NCBI RefSeq assembly: GCF_003336425.1
Contig: NZ_QEIO01000023.1
Coordinates: forward strand, 1-51,229
Direction of reading: 5' to 3'
Length of the DNA stretch: 51,229 nucleotides
Origin: Marinitenerispora sediminis
Lineage (GTDB): Bacteria > Actinomycetota > Actinomycetes > Streptosporangiales > Streptosporangiaceae
Below, in pieces: positions 40,705-49,040 of the stretch. Under the pieces are notes generated by a model. The model did not search any database. It saw nothing but the letters and a program-made list of their open reading frames with translations, and had not been told where the DNA came from. The position numbers and the translations under genes are program-made. Numbering within the stretch: the first letter of the stretch is position 1; each line of letters opens with the position of its first letter.

Positions 40705-43224
40705 ATGAGACAACTCGTCGTCATCGGAAACGGGATGGTGGGGCACCGCCTCGTCGAGGCGGTGCGCGACCGCGACTCGGCCGGAGCCTGGCATGTCGTC
40801 GTGCTGGGGGAGGAGCCCCGCCCGGCCTACGACCGGGTGGCGCTGTCCTCCTACTTCGACGGCACGACCGAGGAGGGGCTGCGCCTCCCCGACCTCACCG
40901 CCCGCGACGGCGTGGAACTGCGCCTCGGCGACCCGGTGGTGGCCGTCGACCGCGCCCGGCGCGCCGTGCGCACCGCCGGCGGGAGCGTGCTCGACTACGA
41001 CGCCCTCGTCCTCGCCACCGGCTCCTCGGCGTTCGTGCCGCCCGTGCCCGGCCACGACCTGCCCGGCTGCCACGTCTACCGCACCATCGACGACCTGGAG
41101 GCCATCACCGCCGACGCCCGCACCGCCACGACCGGCGTCGTGGTCGGCGGCGGGCTGCTCGGCCTGGAGGCGGCCAACGCGCTGCGGCTGCTCGGAGTCG
41201 AGCCGCACGTCGTCGAGCTCGCCCCCTGGCTCATGCCGGCCCAGGTGGACGAGGGCGGCGGCGCGCTGCTCGGCCACCTCGTCACCGAGACCGGCGTCAC
41301 GGTGCACACCGGCGCGGGTGTCGCCCAGGTGGTCCCCGGCGCGGACGGGCGGGTCGCCCGGGTCCGGATCGGGGAGGGCGAGTCGGCCCGGGAGATCCCG
41401 GCCGGGATCGTCGTCTTCGCGGTCGGCATCCGCCCCCGCGACCAGCTGGCCCGCGACGCCGGACTGGAGCTCGGCCCGCGCGGCGGCGTCGCCGTGGACG
41501 CCGCCTGCCGGACCTCCGACCCGGCGGTGTACGCGGTGGGGGAGTGCGCGAGCATCGACGGCACCGTCTACGGGCTGCTCGCGCCGGGCAACGCCATGGC
41601 CGAGGTGGCGGCGGACCGGTTGCTGGGCGGCTCGGCGACCTTCCCCGGTGCGGACACCTCCACCAAACTCAAGCTGCTCGGCGTGGACGTCGCCAGTTTC
41701 GGTGACGCGCACGCCCGCACCGAGGGCGCCCTGGAGGTGGTCCTCAACGACGCGCCGGGCCGCCGCTACGCCAAACTGGTCGTCTCCGACGACGCCGCCA
41801 CGCTCCTCGGCGGGGTGCTGGTCGGCGACGCCGCCGCCTACGCCTCGCTGCGCCCGCTCGTCGGCCGCCCGCTGCCCGGCGACCCCCTCGACCTCATCGC
41901 CCCCGGCCGCGGCGACGGCGGGGCCGGGGTGGGCGCGCTGCCCGACGACGCGCAGGTCTGCTCCTGCCACGCGGTGACCAAGGGCGCGATCACCGCGGCG
42001 ATCGCCGAGGGCGCCGCCGACGTCCCCGCCCTCAAGACCTGCACGAAGGCCGGCACCGGCTGCGGCTCCTGCCTGCCCATGCTCAAGAGCCTGCTCGCCG
42101 AGTCCGGTGTCGCGCAGTCCAGCGCGCTGTGCGAGCACTTCCCGCAGAGCCGCGCCGAGCTCATGCAGATCGTGCTGGCCACCGGCATCACCGGGTTCAC
42201 CGAGCTCATCACCCGCTACGGCCGGGGCCGCGGCTGCGACGTCTGCAAGCCCGCCATCGCCTCCATCCTCGCCACCCAGGGCGGGCACATCCTGGACGGC
42301 GAGCAGGCCGCCCTCCAGGACACCAACGACCGCTTCCTCGCCAACATCCAGCGCAACGGCACCTACTCCGTCGTCCCGCGCATCCCCGGCGGCGAGATCA
42401 CCCCCGACAAGCTCGTGGTGATCGGCGAGGTGGCGCGCGACTTCGGCCTGTACACCAAGATCACCGGAGCGCAGCGCATCGACATGTTCGGCGCCCGCGT
42501 CGAGCAGCTCCCCGCCATCTGGCGGCGGCTGGTCGACGCCGGCTTCGAGTCCGGGCACGCCTACGGCAAGGCGCTGCGCGCGGTCAAGTCCTGCGTCGGC
42601 ACCACGTGGTGCCGCTACGGCGTCCAGGACTCGGTGGCGCTGGCGGTGGAGCTGGAACTGCGCTACCGCGGGCTGCGCGCCCCGCACAAGATCAAGGCCG
42701 GCGTGTCCGGGTGCGCCCGCGAGTGCGCCGAGGCGCGCGGCAAGGACGTCGGGGTGATCGCCACCGAGAACGGCTGGAACCTCTACGTCGGCGGCAACGG
42801 CGGCTTCCGGCCGCGTCACGCCGAGCTGCTGGTGTCCGACGTCGACCACGACACCCTGGTCCGCTACATCGACCGGTTCCTCATGTTCTACATCCGCACG
42901 GCCGACCGGCTGCAGCGCACCGCCGCGTGGATGGAGGCCATGGACGGCGGACTGGACCACCTTCGCGCCGTCGTCGTGGAGGACTCCCTCGGCATCGCCG
43001 CCGAACTGGAGGCCGCCATGGCGCGGCACGTCGCCGGCTACGCCGACGAGTGGCGCGGCGTCCTGGACGACCCGGAGAAGCTGGCCCGGTTCGTCTCCTT
43101 CGCCAACGCCCCGGACACGCCCGACCCGACGATCACCTTCGGGACCGAGCGCGAGCAGCCCGTGCCCGCCGGTCCCGTGTCCCTGGGCATGCCCACGACC
43201 CGACCCCACCACGTGGAGGTGTGA
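40705..43224 (+). CDS. nirB: Nitrite reductase (NADH) large subunit
   Basis: An 839-residue assimilatory NADH-nitrite reductase making ammonium. In order: FAD domain (LVVIGNGMVGHRLVEAV), NADH domain (GVVVGGGLLGLEAANAL), first BFD-like [2Fe-2S] region (CSCHAVTKGAI, TGCGSC near 415-455), a second CDVC-containing region (about 475-520), and the siroheme/[4Fe-4S] domain. The cluster Cys are in SCVGTTWCRYG (about 630) and SGCARECAEARG (about 670). Length is normal for NirB. ATG 40705 has GAGGAGAGC upstream. NirD follows 5 bp after, then nnaR and the chelatase gene, so nitrite reduction and siroheme supply are co-expressed. Confidence 0.95.
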   Translation: MRQLVVIGNGMVGHRLVEAVRDRDSAGAWHVVVLGEEPRPAYDRVALSSYFDGTTEEGLRLPDLTARDGVELRLGDPVVAVDRARRAVRTAGGSVLDYDALVLATGSSAFVPPVPGHDLPGCHVYRTIDDLEAITADARTATTGVVVGGGLLGLEAANALRLLGVEPHVVELAPWLMPAQVDEGGGALLGHLVTETGVTVHTGAGVAQVVPGADGRVARVRIGEGESAREIPAGIVVFAVGIRPRDQLARDAGLELGPRGGVAVDAACRTSDPAVYAVGECASIDGTVYGLLAPGNAMAEVAADRLLGGSATFPGADTSTKLKLLGVDVASFGDAHARTEGALEVVLNDAPGRRYAKLVVSDDAATLLGGVLVGDAAAYASLRPLVGRPLPGDPLDLIAPGRGDGGAGVGALPDDAQVCSCHAVTKGAITAAIAEGAADVPALKTCTKAGTGCGSCLPMLKSLLAESGVAQSSALCEHFPQSRAELMQIVLATGITGFTELITRYGRGRGCDVCKPAIASILATQGGHILDGEQAALQDTNDRFLANIQRNGTYSVVPRIPGGEITPDKLVVIGEVARDFGLYTKITGAQRIDMFGARVEQLPAIWRRLVDAGFESGHAYGKALRAVKSCVGTTWCRYGVQDSVALAVELELRYRGLRAPHKIKAGVSGCARECAEARGKDVGVIATENGWNLYVGGNGGFRPRHAELLVSDVDHDTLVRYIDRFLMFYIRTADRLQRTAAWMEAMDGGLDHLRAVVVEDSLGIAAELEAAMARHVAGYADEWRGVLDDPEKLARFVSFANAPDTPDPTITFGTEREQPVPAGPVSLGMPTTRPHHVEV

Positions 43225-43229
43225 CCGCC

Positions 43230-43604
43230 ATGACCGTCGCCACCCTGGCCCCGGACCGTACGTGGATCCCCGCCTGCCCGTCGAACCGGCTCGCCGCGGA
43301 GCGTGGCGTGGCCGTGCTGCTGCCGGACGGCCGGCAGGCGGCGCTGTTCCGCACCTTCTACGGCGAGCTGTACGCGGTCGACAACATCGACCCGTTCAGC
43401 GGCGCGGCCGTACTGTCGCGCGGCATCGTCGGCGACCGGGCCGGCGAGCCCACCGTCGCCTCACCGATGCTGAAGCAGGTCTTCGCACTGCGCACCGGGG
43501 CCTGCCTGGACGACCCCGAGGTCCGCCTGGACACCCACCCGGTGCGCGAGCGGGGCGGCGTCGTCGAGATCGCCGCCGCCCCCGACGCCCGCACCCGGAC
43601 ATGA
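43230..43604 (+). CDS. nirD: Nitrite reductase (NADH) small subunit
   Basis: A 124-residue Rieske-fold protein that associates with NirB. The NirD form lacks the Cys/His ligands of true Rieske proteins; here the corresponding loops read NIDPFSGAAVLSRGIVGD and SPMLKQVFALRTGACLDDP, characteristic of NirD. GTGGAGGTG precedes ATG 43230, 5 bp after nirB. Its stop overlaps the nnaR ATG (ATGA). It has no cofactor of its own that I can see and is thought to be structural or electron-transfer-assisting in the family. Confidence 0.93.
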   Translation: MTVATLAPDRTWIPACPSNRLAAERGVAVLLPDGRQAALFRTFYGELYAVDNIDPFSGAAVLSRGIVGDRAGEPTVASPMLKQVFALRTGACLDDPEVRLDTHPVRERGGVVEIAAAPDARTRT

Positions 43605-44776
43605 ACCGCCTCGCCGAGCCGGTCGACGTGCTGGGCGCCCCCGCACCCGCTGCCCCGATCGAGCCGCTGGCCGGATTCACGGTGGCCGTCACGGCGGCCC
43701 GTCGCGCGGACGAACTGGCGGCGCTGCTCCGCCGCAAGGGCGCCGAGGTGCTCTGCGCCCCGGCGCTGCGGATCGTGCCGCTCAGCGACGACCGCCGGCT
43801 GCGCGCCGTGTCCACCACGCTGGCCGAGCGCCCCGCCGACATCGTCGTCGCCACCACCGGCATCGGCTTCCGCGGCTGGGTCGAGGCATGCGAGACCTGG
43901 GGACTGGCGGAGCCGCTGCTCACCGCCATGCGCTCCTCCCGGCTGATCGCCCGCGGCCCCAAGGCGAAGGGGGCCATCCGTGCCGCCGGGCTCACCGAGG
44001 AGTGGTCGCCTCCCTCCGAGTCCTCCGGCGAGGTCCTCGACTACCTGCTGGAACGCGGTGTGTCCGGTCTGCGGGTCGCCGTCCAGCTGCACGGGGAGCC
44101 GCTGCCGGACTTCTGTGCGGCGCTGCGGATGGCCGGCGCCGAGGTCGTGGAGGTCCCGGTGTACCGGTGGACCACTCCCGAGGACGTCGCCCCACTGGAC
44201 CGGCTGATCGATGCGGTCGCCGCCGGGCAGGTCGACGCCGTCACGTTCACCAGCGCGCCCGCCGCCGCCGGGCTGCTGGAGCGGGCCCGCGTCACCGGCG
44301 CGGAGCGGCGGCTGGTCGCGGCGCTGCGCGGCGCGACGCTCGCGATGTGCGTCGGCCCGGTCACGGCGGGTCCGCTGACCGCGCGCGACATCCCGGCCGT
44401 CTGGCCGGCCCGCGCGCGGATCGGCGCCCTGGTCAAGCGGCTCGCCGAGGAGCTGCCCGAGTCCGCCCCGACGCTGCCGGTGGCCGGCCACGTGCTCCGG
44501 CTGCGCGGTCAGGCGGTGCTGCTCGACGGCGAGCTGCGCCCGGTCTCGCCCGCGCTCATGCGGGTGCTGCGCGAACTCGCTCGGCGGCCCGGCCAGGTTC
44601 GCGCCCGCGCCGAGCTGCTCGCCTCCCTCGGCGGCGACGCCGACGCCCACGCGGTGGAGACCGCGGTGGCCCGGCTGCGCGCCGCGCTCGGCGACCCCCG
44701 CATCATCCAGACCGTTGTCAAACGCGGCTACCGGCTGTCCCTCGACACGGGCGACTGCGACCCCCGGAGCGAGTGA
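43601..44776 (+). CDS. nnaR: Uroporphyrinogen-III synthase-winged helix fusion, NnaR-type regulator
   Basis: A 391-residue two-domain protein. Residues about 20-285 are a HemD-like uroporphyrinogen-III synthase fold (FTVAVTAARRADELAALLRRKGA, VATTGIGFRGW, AVTFTSAPAAAGLLE). Residues about 295-385 are an OmpR/PhoB-type winged helix (VLLDGELRPVSPALMRVLRE, ETAVARLRAALGDPRIIQTV, KRGYRL). This architecture is that of NnaR, a co-activator with GlnR of nitrate/nitrite genes in Streptomyces. Whether the HemD part is catalytic is not clear from sequence. Lying inside the nirBD operon, it probably regulates both nitrogen operons here and itself. Confidence 0.9.
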   Translation: MNRLAEPVDVLGAPAPAAPIEPLAGFTVAVTAARRADELAALLRRKGAEVLCAPALRIVPLSDDRRLRAVSTTLAERPADIVVATTGIGFRGWVEACETWGLAEPLLTAMRSSRLIARGPKAKGAIRAAGLTEEWSPPSESSGEVLDYLLERGVSGLRVAVQLHGEPLPDFCAALRMAGAEVVEVPVYRWTTPEDVAPLDRLIDAVAAGQVDAVTFTSAPAAAGLLERARVTGAERRLVAALRGATLAMCVGPVTAGPLTARDIPAVWPARARIGALVKRLAEELPESAPTLPVAGHVLRLRGQAVLLDGELRPVSPALMRVLRELARRPGQVRARAELLASLGGDADAHAVETAVARLRAALGDPRIIQTVVKRGYRLSLDTGDCDPRSE

Positions 44777-44888
44777 ACGGAGAGCGGAGCCTTCGTGGCG
44801 AGTGAACGGTGGAGCGGGTTCTTCGTGGCGAGTGAACGGTGGAGCGGGTTCTTCGTGGCGAGTGAACAGAGAACGGAGCCCTCGTGGC
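44771..44888 (+). repeat. Tandem ~30-bp repeats duplicating a translation-initiation region
   Basis: Four direct repeats of 29, 30, 30 and 29 bp occur at 44771-44799, 44800-44829, 44830-44859 and 44860-44888; the two middle copies are identical. Each holds GAGTGAACGG, a GGAGC/GGAG purine box and, 7-9 bases later, TCGTGGC, that is a Shine-Dalgarno-like sequence plus a GTG. The last copy leads into the chelatase gene. Confidence 0.85.
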
Positions 44889-44917
44889 GGATGAACGGAA
44901 GGGGGCGAGCCAGGTGA
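44795..44917 (+). CDS. Repeat-encoded small ORF coupling nnaR to the chelatase gene
   Basis: A 40-codon ORF starts at the GTG of repeat 1, 19 bases after the nnaR stop, with GGAG boxes at 44779-44788 in front. It encodes two exact VASERWSGFF decapeptides and then VASEQRTEPSWRMNGRGRAR. Its TGA (44915-44917) overlaps the chelatase GTG at 44914 by 4 bp, the standard coupling arrangement of this genome. The fourth repeat is 29 bp, so it leaves the frame but restores that overlap. The peptide itself may have no function, and its translation is inferred. Confidence 0.45.
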   Translation: MASERWSGFFVASERWSGFFVASEQRTEPSWRMNGRGRAR

Positions 44918-45609
44918 GCGGGCCGGACCCCACGCTGCTGCTCGCGGTGCACGGCACCCGCGACCCCCGCGGCACGGCCGTCGCGCACGGGCTGGCCCGG
45001 CGGGTGGCCGCGCTCGGGGGCATGCCGGTGCGGCTCGGGTTCGCCGACGTGCTGGCCCCCGACGTGGGCGAGGTCGCCGGTGCCATCACCGGCCCGGTGG
45101 TCGTGGTGCCGGCGTTCCTCGCGGCCGGCTACCACGTGCGGGTGGACATTCCCGCGCAGCTCGCACGGGCCGGCCGCGCCGACGCCCGTGTCACCGAGGC
45201 GCTCGGCTCCGATCCGCGGCTCGTCGCCACCGCCGCCCGCCGTCTGCGCCGGGCCGGTTACCGGCCCGGGGACGCGGTCGTGCTCGCCGCGGCGGGGTCC
45301 TCCGACCCGGCCGCGCGCGCCGAGGTGGCCGACGCCGCCGACCGCCTCGCCCGGGAGCTCTTCGCCCCCGTCCGGGTCGGCTACATCGCCACCGGAGCGC
45401 CGACGGTCGCCGACGCCGTCGCCGGGCTGCGCGCCGCGGGCCACCGGAGGGTCGCCGTCGGCTCGTGGCTGCTGGCACCGGGCCTGTTCCACACCCGGCT
45501 GTCCGGCAGCGGTGCCGACGCCGTCGCGGCGCCGCTGTGCCCGGACGACGCGGTCGCCGACGCCGTCGTCGCCCGCTTCCGGGCGGCGGTGCTCCCGGCG
45601 GCGGTCTGA
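44914..45609 (+). CDS. Sirohydrochlorin chelatase (CbiX/SirB family)
   Basis: A 231-residue CbiX-type metal chelatase inserting iron (siroheme) or cobalt into sirohydrochlorin. It is the duplicated form: half one begins LLLAVHGTRDPRG with the metal-binding His, and contains PAFLAAGYHVRVDIP with the second His. The second half has LAAAGSSDPAARAEV and VGSWLLAPGLFHTRL. GTG 44914 has GGAAGGGGG ten bases upstream and overlaps the repeat ORF stop. GTG 44884, within the last repeat, is an in-frame alternative giving ten more residues. Siroheme is the NirB cofactor, which explains its place at the end of the nirBD-nnaR group. The methyltransferase that makes precorrin-2 is not in the window. Confidence 0.88.
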   Translation: MSGPDPTLLLAVHGTRDPRGTAVAHGLARRVAALGGMPVRLGFADVLAPDVGEVAGAITGPVVVVPAFLAAGYHVRVDIPAQLARAGRADARVTEALGSDPRLVATAARRLRRAGYRPGDAVVLAAAGSSDPAARAEVADAADRLARELFAPVRVGYIATGAPTVADAVAGLRAAGHRRVAVGSWLLAPGLFHTRLSGSGADAVAAPLCPDDAVADAVVARFRAAVLPAAV

Positions 45610-46540
45610 CCGCGCCCGAGTGACGCCGCGGCCCTCGCGCCGCGCCTCCGGGCCGGTGGCCTGCCGCCGCGCGCCCGGACCGGGCGACCGCGCCCGAAAC
45701 CGCGCCCCGGGGAGCGGGGGACACCCGGGTGCGTACCGCCGCCCCAGCGGGCGGTCCCGGTCGTCGGGCGTCCTACCGGGATCACCGGGGGGTCGGAACC
45801 GCCGCGGCAGCGCCTGCCCGGGCCGCCGCGCGGTGGTGAGCGTTCTCCGGCCGGGCGGCGCGGAGGCCCGGCCACGGCCGTCCGTCCCCCGCCTCCCGGT
45901 GCGCTGGAACGCTTCGGAGCCGCCGCTTCCATGCCGGGCTGGGCCCCGTCCTTTCCCGCCTCCGGGCGGCGCGGGAGTGCGTCCCGCGGGGCGTGGCGGG
46001 GGGCGATGCTGGTGCTGTGGCCCGGTTCCGGTGCCGATGCGGCTGTCCGGCGATGTGCTTCCAGGCGCCGTCGAGGAGCCGGCGGCGGTGCCGTCCTGCG
46101 GTGGGCGCCCGGGGCCGTACCGTTCGGGCTGCTCCCGCCGGGAGGCGGTACGGGGGCAGCTGGGAAGGCACGGGTGGCCGGCGGCGACCGGCCTCCCGTC
46201 GCTTCCTGCTGTGCGGGTCGGCCTCTTCCTGCTGTGCGGGTCGGCCTCTTCCTGCCGTGCGCGTCGGCCTCGCGCATGTGGCGGGGATGCCGTGGGGCTG
46301 TTCGGAACCGGTGCGACCCGGCCGGCGGCGGCAGCGGGGAGCGCCGGGGACCGGCCGCCGACCGCGCGGACGGCGCACGCGGCCGCGGCCTGCCACGGAC
46401 CCGCGACCGGCCGAGCGGCCCGCGGTGCCCGGATCCCGTTCCGGTCGGCCACGGCGTGGCCGGAACCGGCATCGCCGGTGATCCGCTGCCATTGCGGGGA
46501 ATACCGGTCATGGCCGGTGATCCCCCACGCGAGGAGCGGC
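45610..46540. other. 930-bp gene-free GC-rich stretch with a 23-bp triplicate
   Basis: No frame has convincing coding character. A tandem triplicate of a 23-bp unit (starting CTTCCTGCTGTGCGGG, ending TCGGCCT) occupies 46202-46270; copies 1 and 2 are identical and copy 3 differs at two bases. The last 10-20 bp hold the GAGGAG ribosome site of the next gene. Nothing else is recognised. Confidence 0.5.
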
Positions 46541-47722
46541 ATGCCCCCCGAGACCGGACTGAGCGTCGACGAGCCTGTCAACCACCGCCCCTGGGACCGG
46601 GAGGCACCCCACCTGGACCGCGCGGCGGGGACGCTGCTCGGCGCGGCGGTGGCGGTGTGCCTCGTAGGAGCGCCGCCGGCCATGGCCGGGGAGCTGGCCC
46701 ACCCCGACGGCGACAGCGTCGGTCCCTCCCAGCTCGCCTGGCTGGTCACCACCGCACTGGGCCACCTGGACGACCCCGCCGGGCTGGCCGGGGTGATCGG
46801 TACGGCACCGGAGCGGGCGTGGGCGGTCGCCCTGCGCGGCACGGTCGCCGACGGCCGGGTGCCGCCGGCCGACCTCGCGCTTCCGCACGGTCCCGCACTG
46901 GTCGGATGGCGCAGCGCCCTGGAGACTCCGGTGCCGCGGCTGGACCCGGTGCGCAGGGTGTTCCCCTGCTCGCAGCTGGTGGGCGCGATCTGGTCCGCGC
47001 ACGCCCGAGGCGGGGACGAGGCCGCGATGTACGCGGGGGCGCTCGCCGGTGCGCGGTGGGGGGCCTCGGGGATCGCACTCGACTCGCAGCGGCGGCTGGC
47101 CGACATCCTCCCGCCCCGGCTCCTCGTCACCATCGCGCTGGGGGCGCTCCCCGGCGCGGATCCGGGCGACTGGCCGCACTGCCGGTCGCTGGCCAGGAGC
47201 GAGGCGGAGCGGTTGCGCGAGCCGGCGTTCCAGGTGCCGCACCCCCACGATCCCGGGGTGGTGCTGTGCGACATGGAGTACGTCCGCACGTCGCGCGACG
47301 CCGAGGCGGTCGTCTCGCTGTGCCGGATGGGGACCGACGACCATCCCGCGCACCTCCCGGCGCGCGACACCGTGCAGGTGTGGCTGTACGACACCCCCGG
47401 CGCCAACCCGAACCTGCACTTCGTGCTCGACGACGCGGCCCGGGCCGTCGCGGCCCTGCGCGCCGAGGGCAAGCGGGTGCTGCTGCACTGCTGGGCCTGC
47501 CAGTCGCGGACCCCCGCGGTCGCGGCGCACTACGCGGCGCTGACCCGGGGGGCCGACGTGCGGGAGGGCCTGCGCGCGGTCATCCGCGCGGTCGGCGGCC
47601 ACCTGCGCAACCCGGAGCTGGCGCGGGCGGCAGCGGCGCTGAACGGCGTCCGGCTGGAGGACCCCGCCCGGGCGCTGTTCCCGGACGGGGAACCGGAGGT
47701 GACGCGGATGCCGCCGGGTTAG
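46541..47722 (+). CDS. ADP-ribosylglycohydrolase-like / dual-specificity phosphatase-like fusion
   Basis: A 393-residue protein in two parts. Residues about 25-215 resemble a shortened ADP-ribosylglycohydrolase: GTLLGAAVAVCLVGAPPA at the start and ARGGDEAAMYAGALAGARWG near 155. In the family the metal-binding motif there is GND/GDD-x-D; here GGDEAAM keeps only part of it, and the early Asp-rich motifs are not evident, so hydrolase activity is doubtful. Residues about 235-345 are phosphatase-like, with the P-loop HCWACQSRTP (Cys-x5-Arg). The second part could remove phosphate from protein or small substrates. ATG 46541 has GAGGAG. It is expressed alone and converges with the epoxide hydrolase gene. 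Confidence 0.75.
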   Translation: MPPETGLSVDEPVNHRPWDREAPHLDRAAGTLLGAAVAVCLVGAPPAMAGELAHPDGDSVGPSQLAWLVTTALGHLDDPAGLAGVIGTAPERAWAVALRGTVADGRVPPADLALPHGPALVGWRSALETPVPRLDPVRRVFPCSQLVGAIWSAHARGGDEAAMYAGALAGARWGASGIALDSQRRLADILPPRLLVTIALGALPGADPGDWPHCRSLARSEAERLREPAFQVPHPHDPGVVLCDMEYVRTSRDAEAVVSLCRMGTDDHPAHLPARDTVQVWLYDTPGANPNLHFVLDDAARAVAALRAEGKRVLLHCWACQSRTPAVAAHYAALTRGADVREGLRAVIRAVGGHLRNPELARAAAALNGVRLEDPARALFPDGEPEVTRMPPG

Positions 47723-47761
47723 CGGCGCGCGTCGGCGCCCTTCGCCGGGCCGCCGAGTGTT

Positions 47762-48934
47762 TCACCGATGAGCGGCCAGCACCGCCGCGAGGCCGTCTTG
47801 CAGGTCTTTGACGAAATACCCGGGAACCTCCAGCGACGGGAAATGCCCCCCGCTTTCCGGCGACCTCCACCGGACGATCCGCCGGTACCGCTCCTGTGCC
47901 CAGGGGCGCGGGCACTTCTCGATGTCGCGGGGATACATGGTGATCGCCGACGGGACGTCGACCCGGAGTTCGGGATCGAGCGAGTTGTGGCTCTCGTAGT
48001 AAATGCGGGCCGCCGATGCGCCGGTCCGCGTCAGCCAATAGAGGGTGACGTCGTCAAGAATCCGGTCTCGGGAAATCGTCTCGAACGGGCTGTCCTCGGT
48101 GTCCGACCACTCGGCGAACTTGTCGAGTATCCAGGCGAGCAGCCCGACCGGTGAGTCGACGAGCGAGTAGCCGATGGTCTGCGGCCGGGTGGCCTGCTGC
48201 TTCGCGTACGCCGCGCGGTGCCGCCAGAAATGGCGGGTCTCCTCGGTCCATCCGCGCTCGGCCGCCGTCAGCCCGTCCGTCGGCAATCCGGGCGGTGCCT
48301 CCGCAAACGTCGTGTGGATGCCGAGAACGTGTGCCGGGAACCTGCCGCCGAGGACCGTGGTGATGTTCCCTCCCCAGTCGCCGCCGTGGGCCAGGAACCT
48401 GCGGTAGCCGAGCCTTCCCATCAGTTCCACCCAGGCGGCCGCGATCTTTTCGGTCCCCCACCCGGTGGCGGCCGGCTTGTCGCTGTAACCGAAGCCGGGA
48501 AGCGACGGGACCACCACGTGGAACGCCGGCGCGTCCGCCGCTTCCGGATCCGCCAGCTCGTCCACGATGTCGATGAACTCGGCGATGCTGCCCGGCCAGC
48601 CGTGCGTCAAGATCAGCGGAGTGGCATCGGCGCGCGCGGATCGGCGGTGCAGGAAGTGGACGCCAAGACCGTCAATGGTCGTGCGGAACTGGCCGATACC
48701 GTTCAGGCGCTCCTCGAACGACCGCCAGTCGTACCCGGTGCGCCAGTGGTCCACGACATCGACGAGGTCGGCGAGAGGGACGCCCTGTTCCCATCGGCGC
48801 GGTCCGGGCGCGGCGCGATGCACCGTCTCGGCCTCCGGTAGCCGCGCCGCGGCCAGTCGCGCGCGCAGATCCTCGAGTTCGGCGTCGGTCGCGTGGGCTT
48901 CGAACGCTCGCACGTCGCTGGTCGGACGGGGCAT
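47762..48934 (-). CDS. Epoxide hydrolase (EHN-domain alpha/beta hydrolase)
   Basis: A 390-residue epoxide hydrolase. The N-terminal EHN domain (about 5-110) has RAFEAHATDAELEDLRARLA and VDHWRTGYDWRSFEERLN. The alpha/beta hydrolase core has the oxyanion motif HGWPGS, nucleophile elbow HGGDWGGNI (Asp nucleophile), a later tyrosine-bearing lid, and a terminal SGGHFPSLEVP with the catalytic His. It hydrolyses epoxides to diols; the substrate is unknown. ATG 48934 has AGGAGG. It is divergent from the CGNR-type regulator gene across a region with two related palindromes, so that regulator probably controls it. Its codon third positions are less GC-biased than the neighbours', hinting at later acquisition. 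Confidence 0.9.
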   Translation of the reverse strand: MPRPTSDVRAFEAHATDAELEDLRARLAAARLPEAETVHRAAPGPRRWEQGVPLADLVDVVDHWRTGYDWRSFEERLNGIGQFRTTIDGLGVHFLHRRSARADATPLILTHGWPGSIAEFIDIVDELADPEAADAPAFHVVVPSLPGFGYSDKPAATGWGTEKIAAAWVELMGRLGYRRFLAHGGDWGGNITTVLGGRFPAHVLGIHTTFAEAPPGLPTDGLTAAERGWTEETRHFWRHRAAYAKQQATRPQTIGYSLVDSPVGLLAWILDKFAEWSDTEDSPFETISRDRILDDVTLYWLTRTGASAARIYYESHNSLDPELRVDVPSAITMYPRDIEKCPRPWAQERYRRIVRWRSPESGGHFPSLEVPGYFVKDLQDGLAAVLAAHR

Positions 48935-48975
48935 GGGACCTCCTGGCCATCGCGGGACCGGCCACGCGCCATCAC

Positions 48976-48994
48976 GAACCGGCTAAGACGGTTC
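48976..48994. promoter_or_regulatory. Palindromic operator 1, epoxide hydrolase/CGNR intergenic region
   Basis: GAACCG-N7-CGGTTC is a perfect inverted repeat of 19 bp. It shares GAACCGGCTAAG with operator 2, 41-43 bp to the right. It lies 42-60 bp upstream of the epoxide hydrolase ATG, a promoter position for that gene. Confidence 0.65.
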
Positions 48995-49013
48995 TAGCAT
49001 GGCTTCATGGTGA

Positions 49014-49040
49014 CATGGAACCGGCTAAGGTGGTTCCATG
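49014..49040. promoter_or_regulatory. Palindromic operator 2 over the CGNR gene start
   Basis: CATGGAACC-N9-GGTTCCATG is a perfect inverted repeat with 9-bp arms, and its right arm contains the ATG (49038) of the regulator gene. TAAGGT (49026-49031) within the spacer fits a -10 for a leaderless transcript starting at 49038. A repressor bound here would block its own gene. Confidence 0.65.

Noticed and set aside
45931-47811. Plus-strand frame of 626 codons over the silent region and the ADP-ribosylglycohydrolase-like gene
   Set aside because: It is a shifted-frame shadow; the 46541-47722 frame has the ribosome site, the ADP-ribosylglycohydrolase-like segments and the phosphatase motif.
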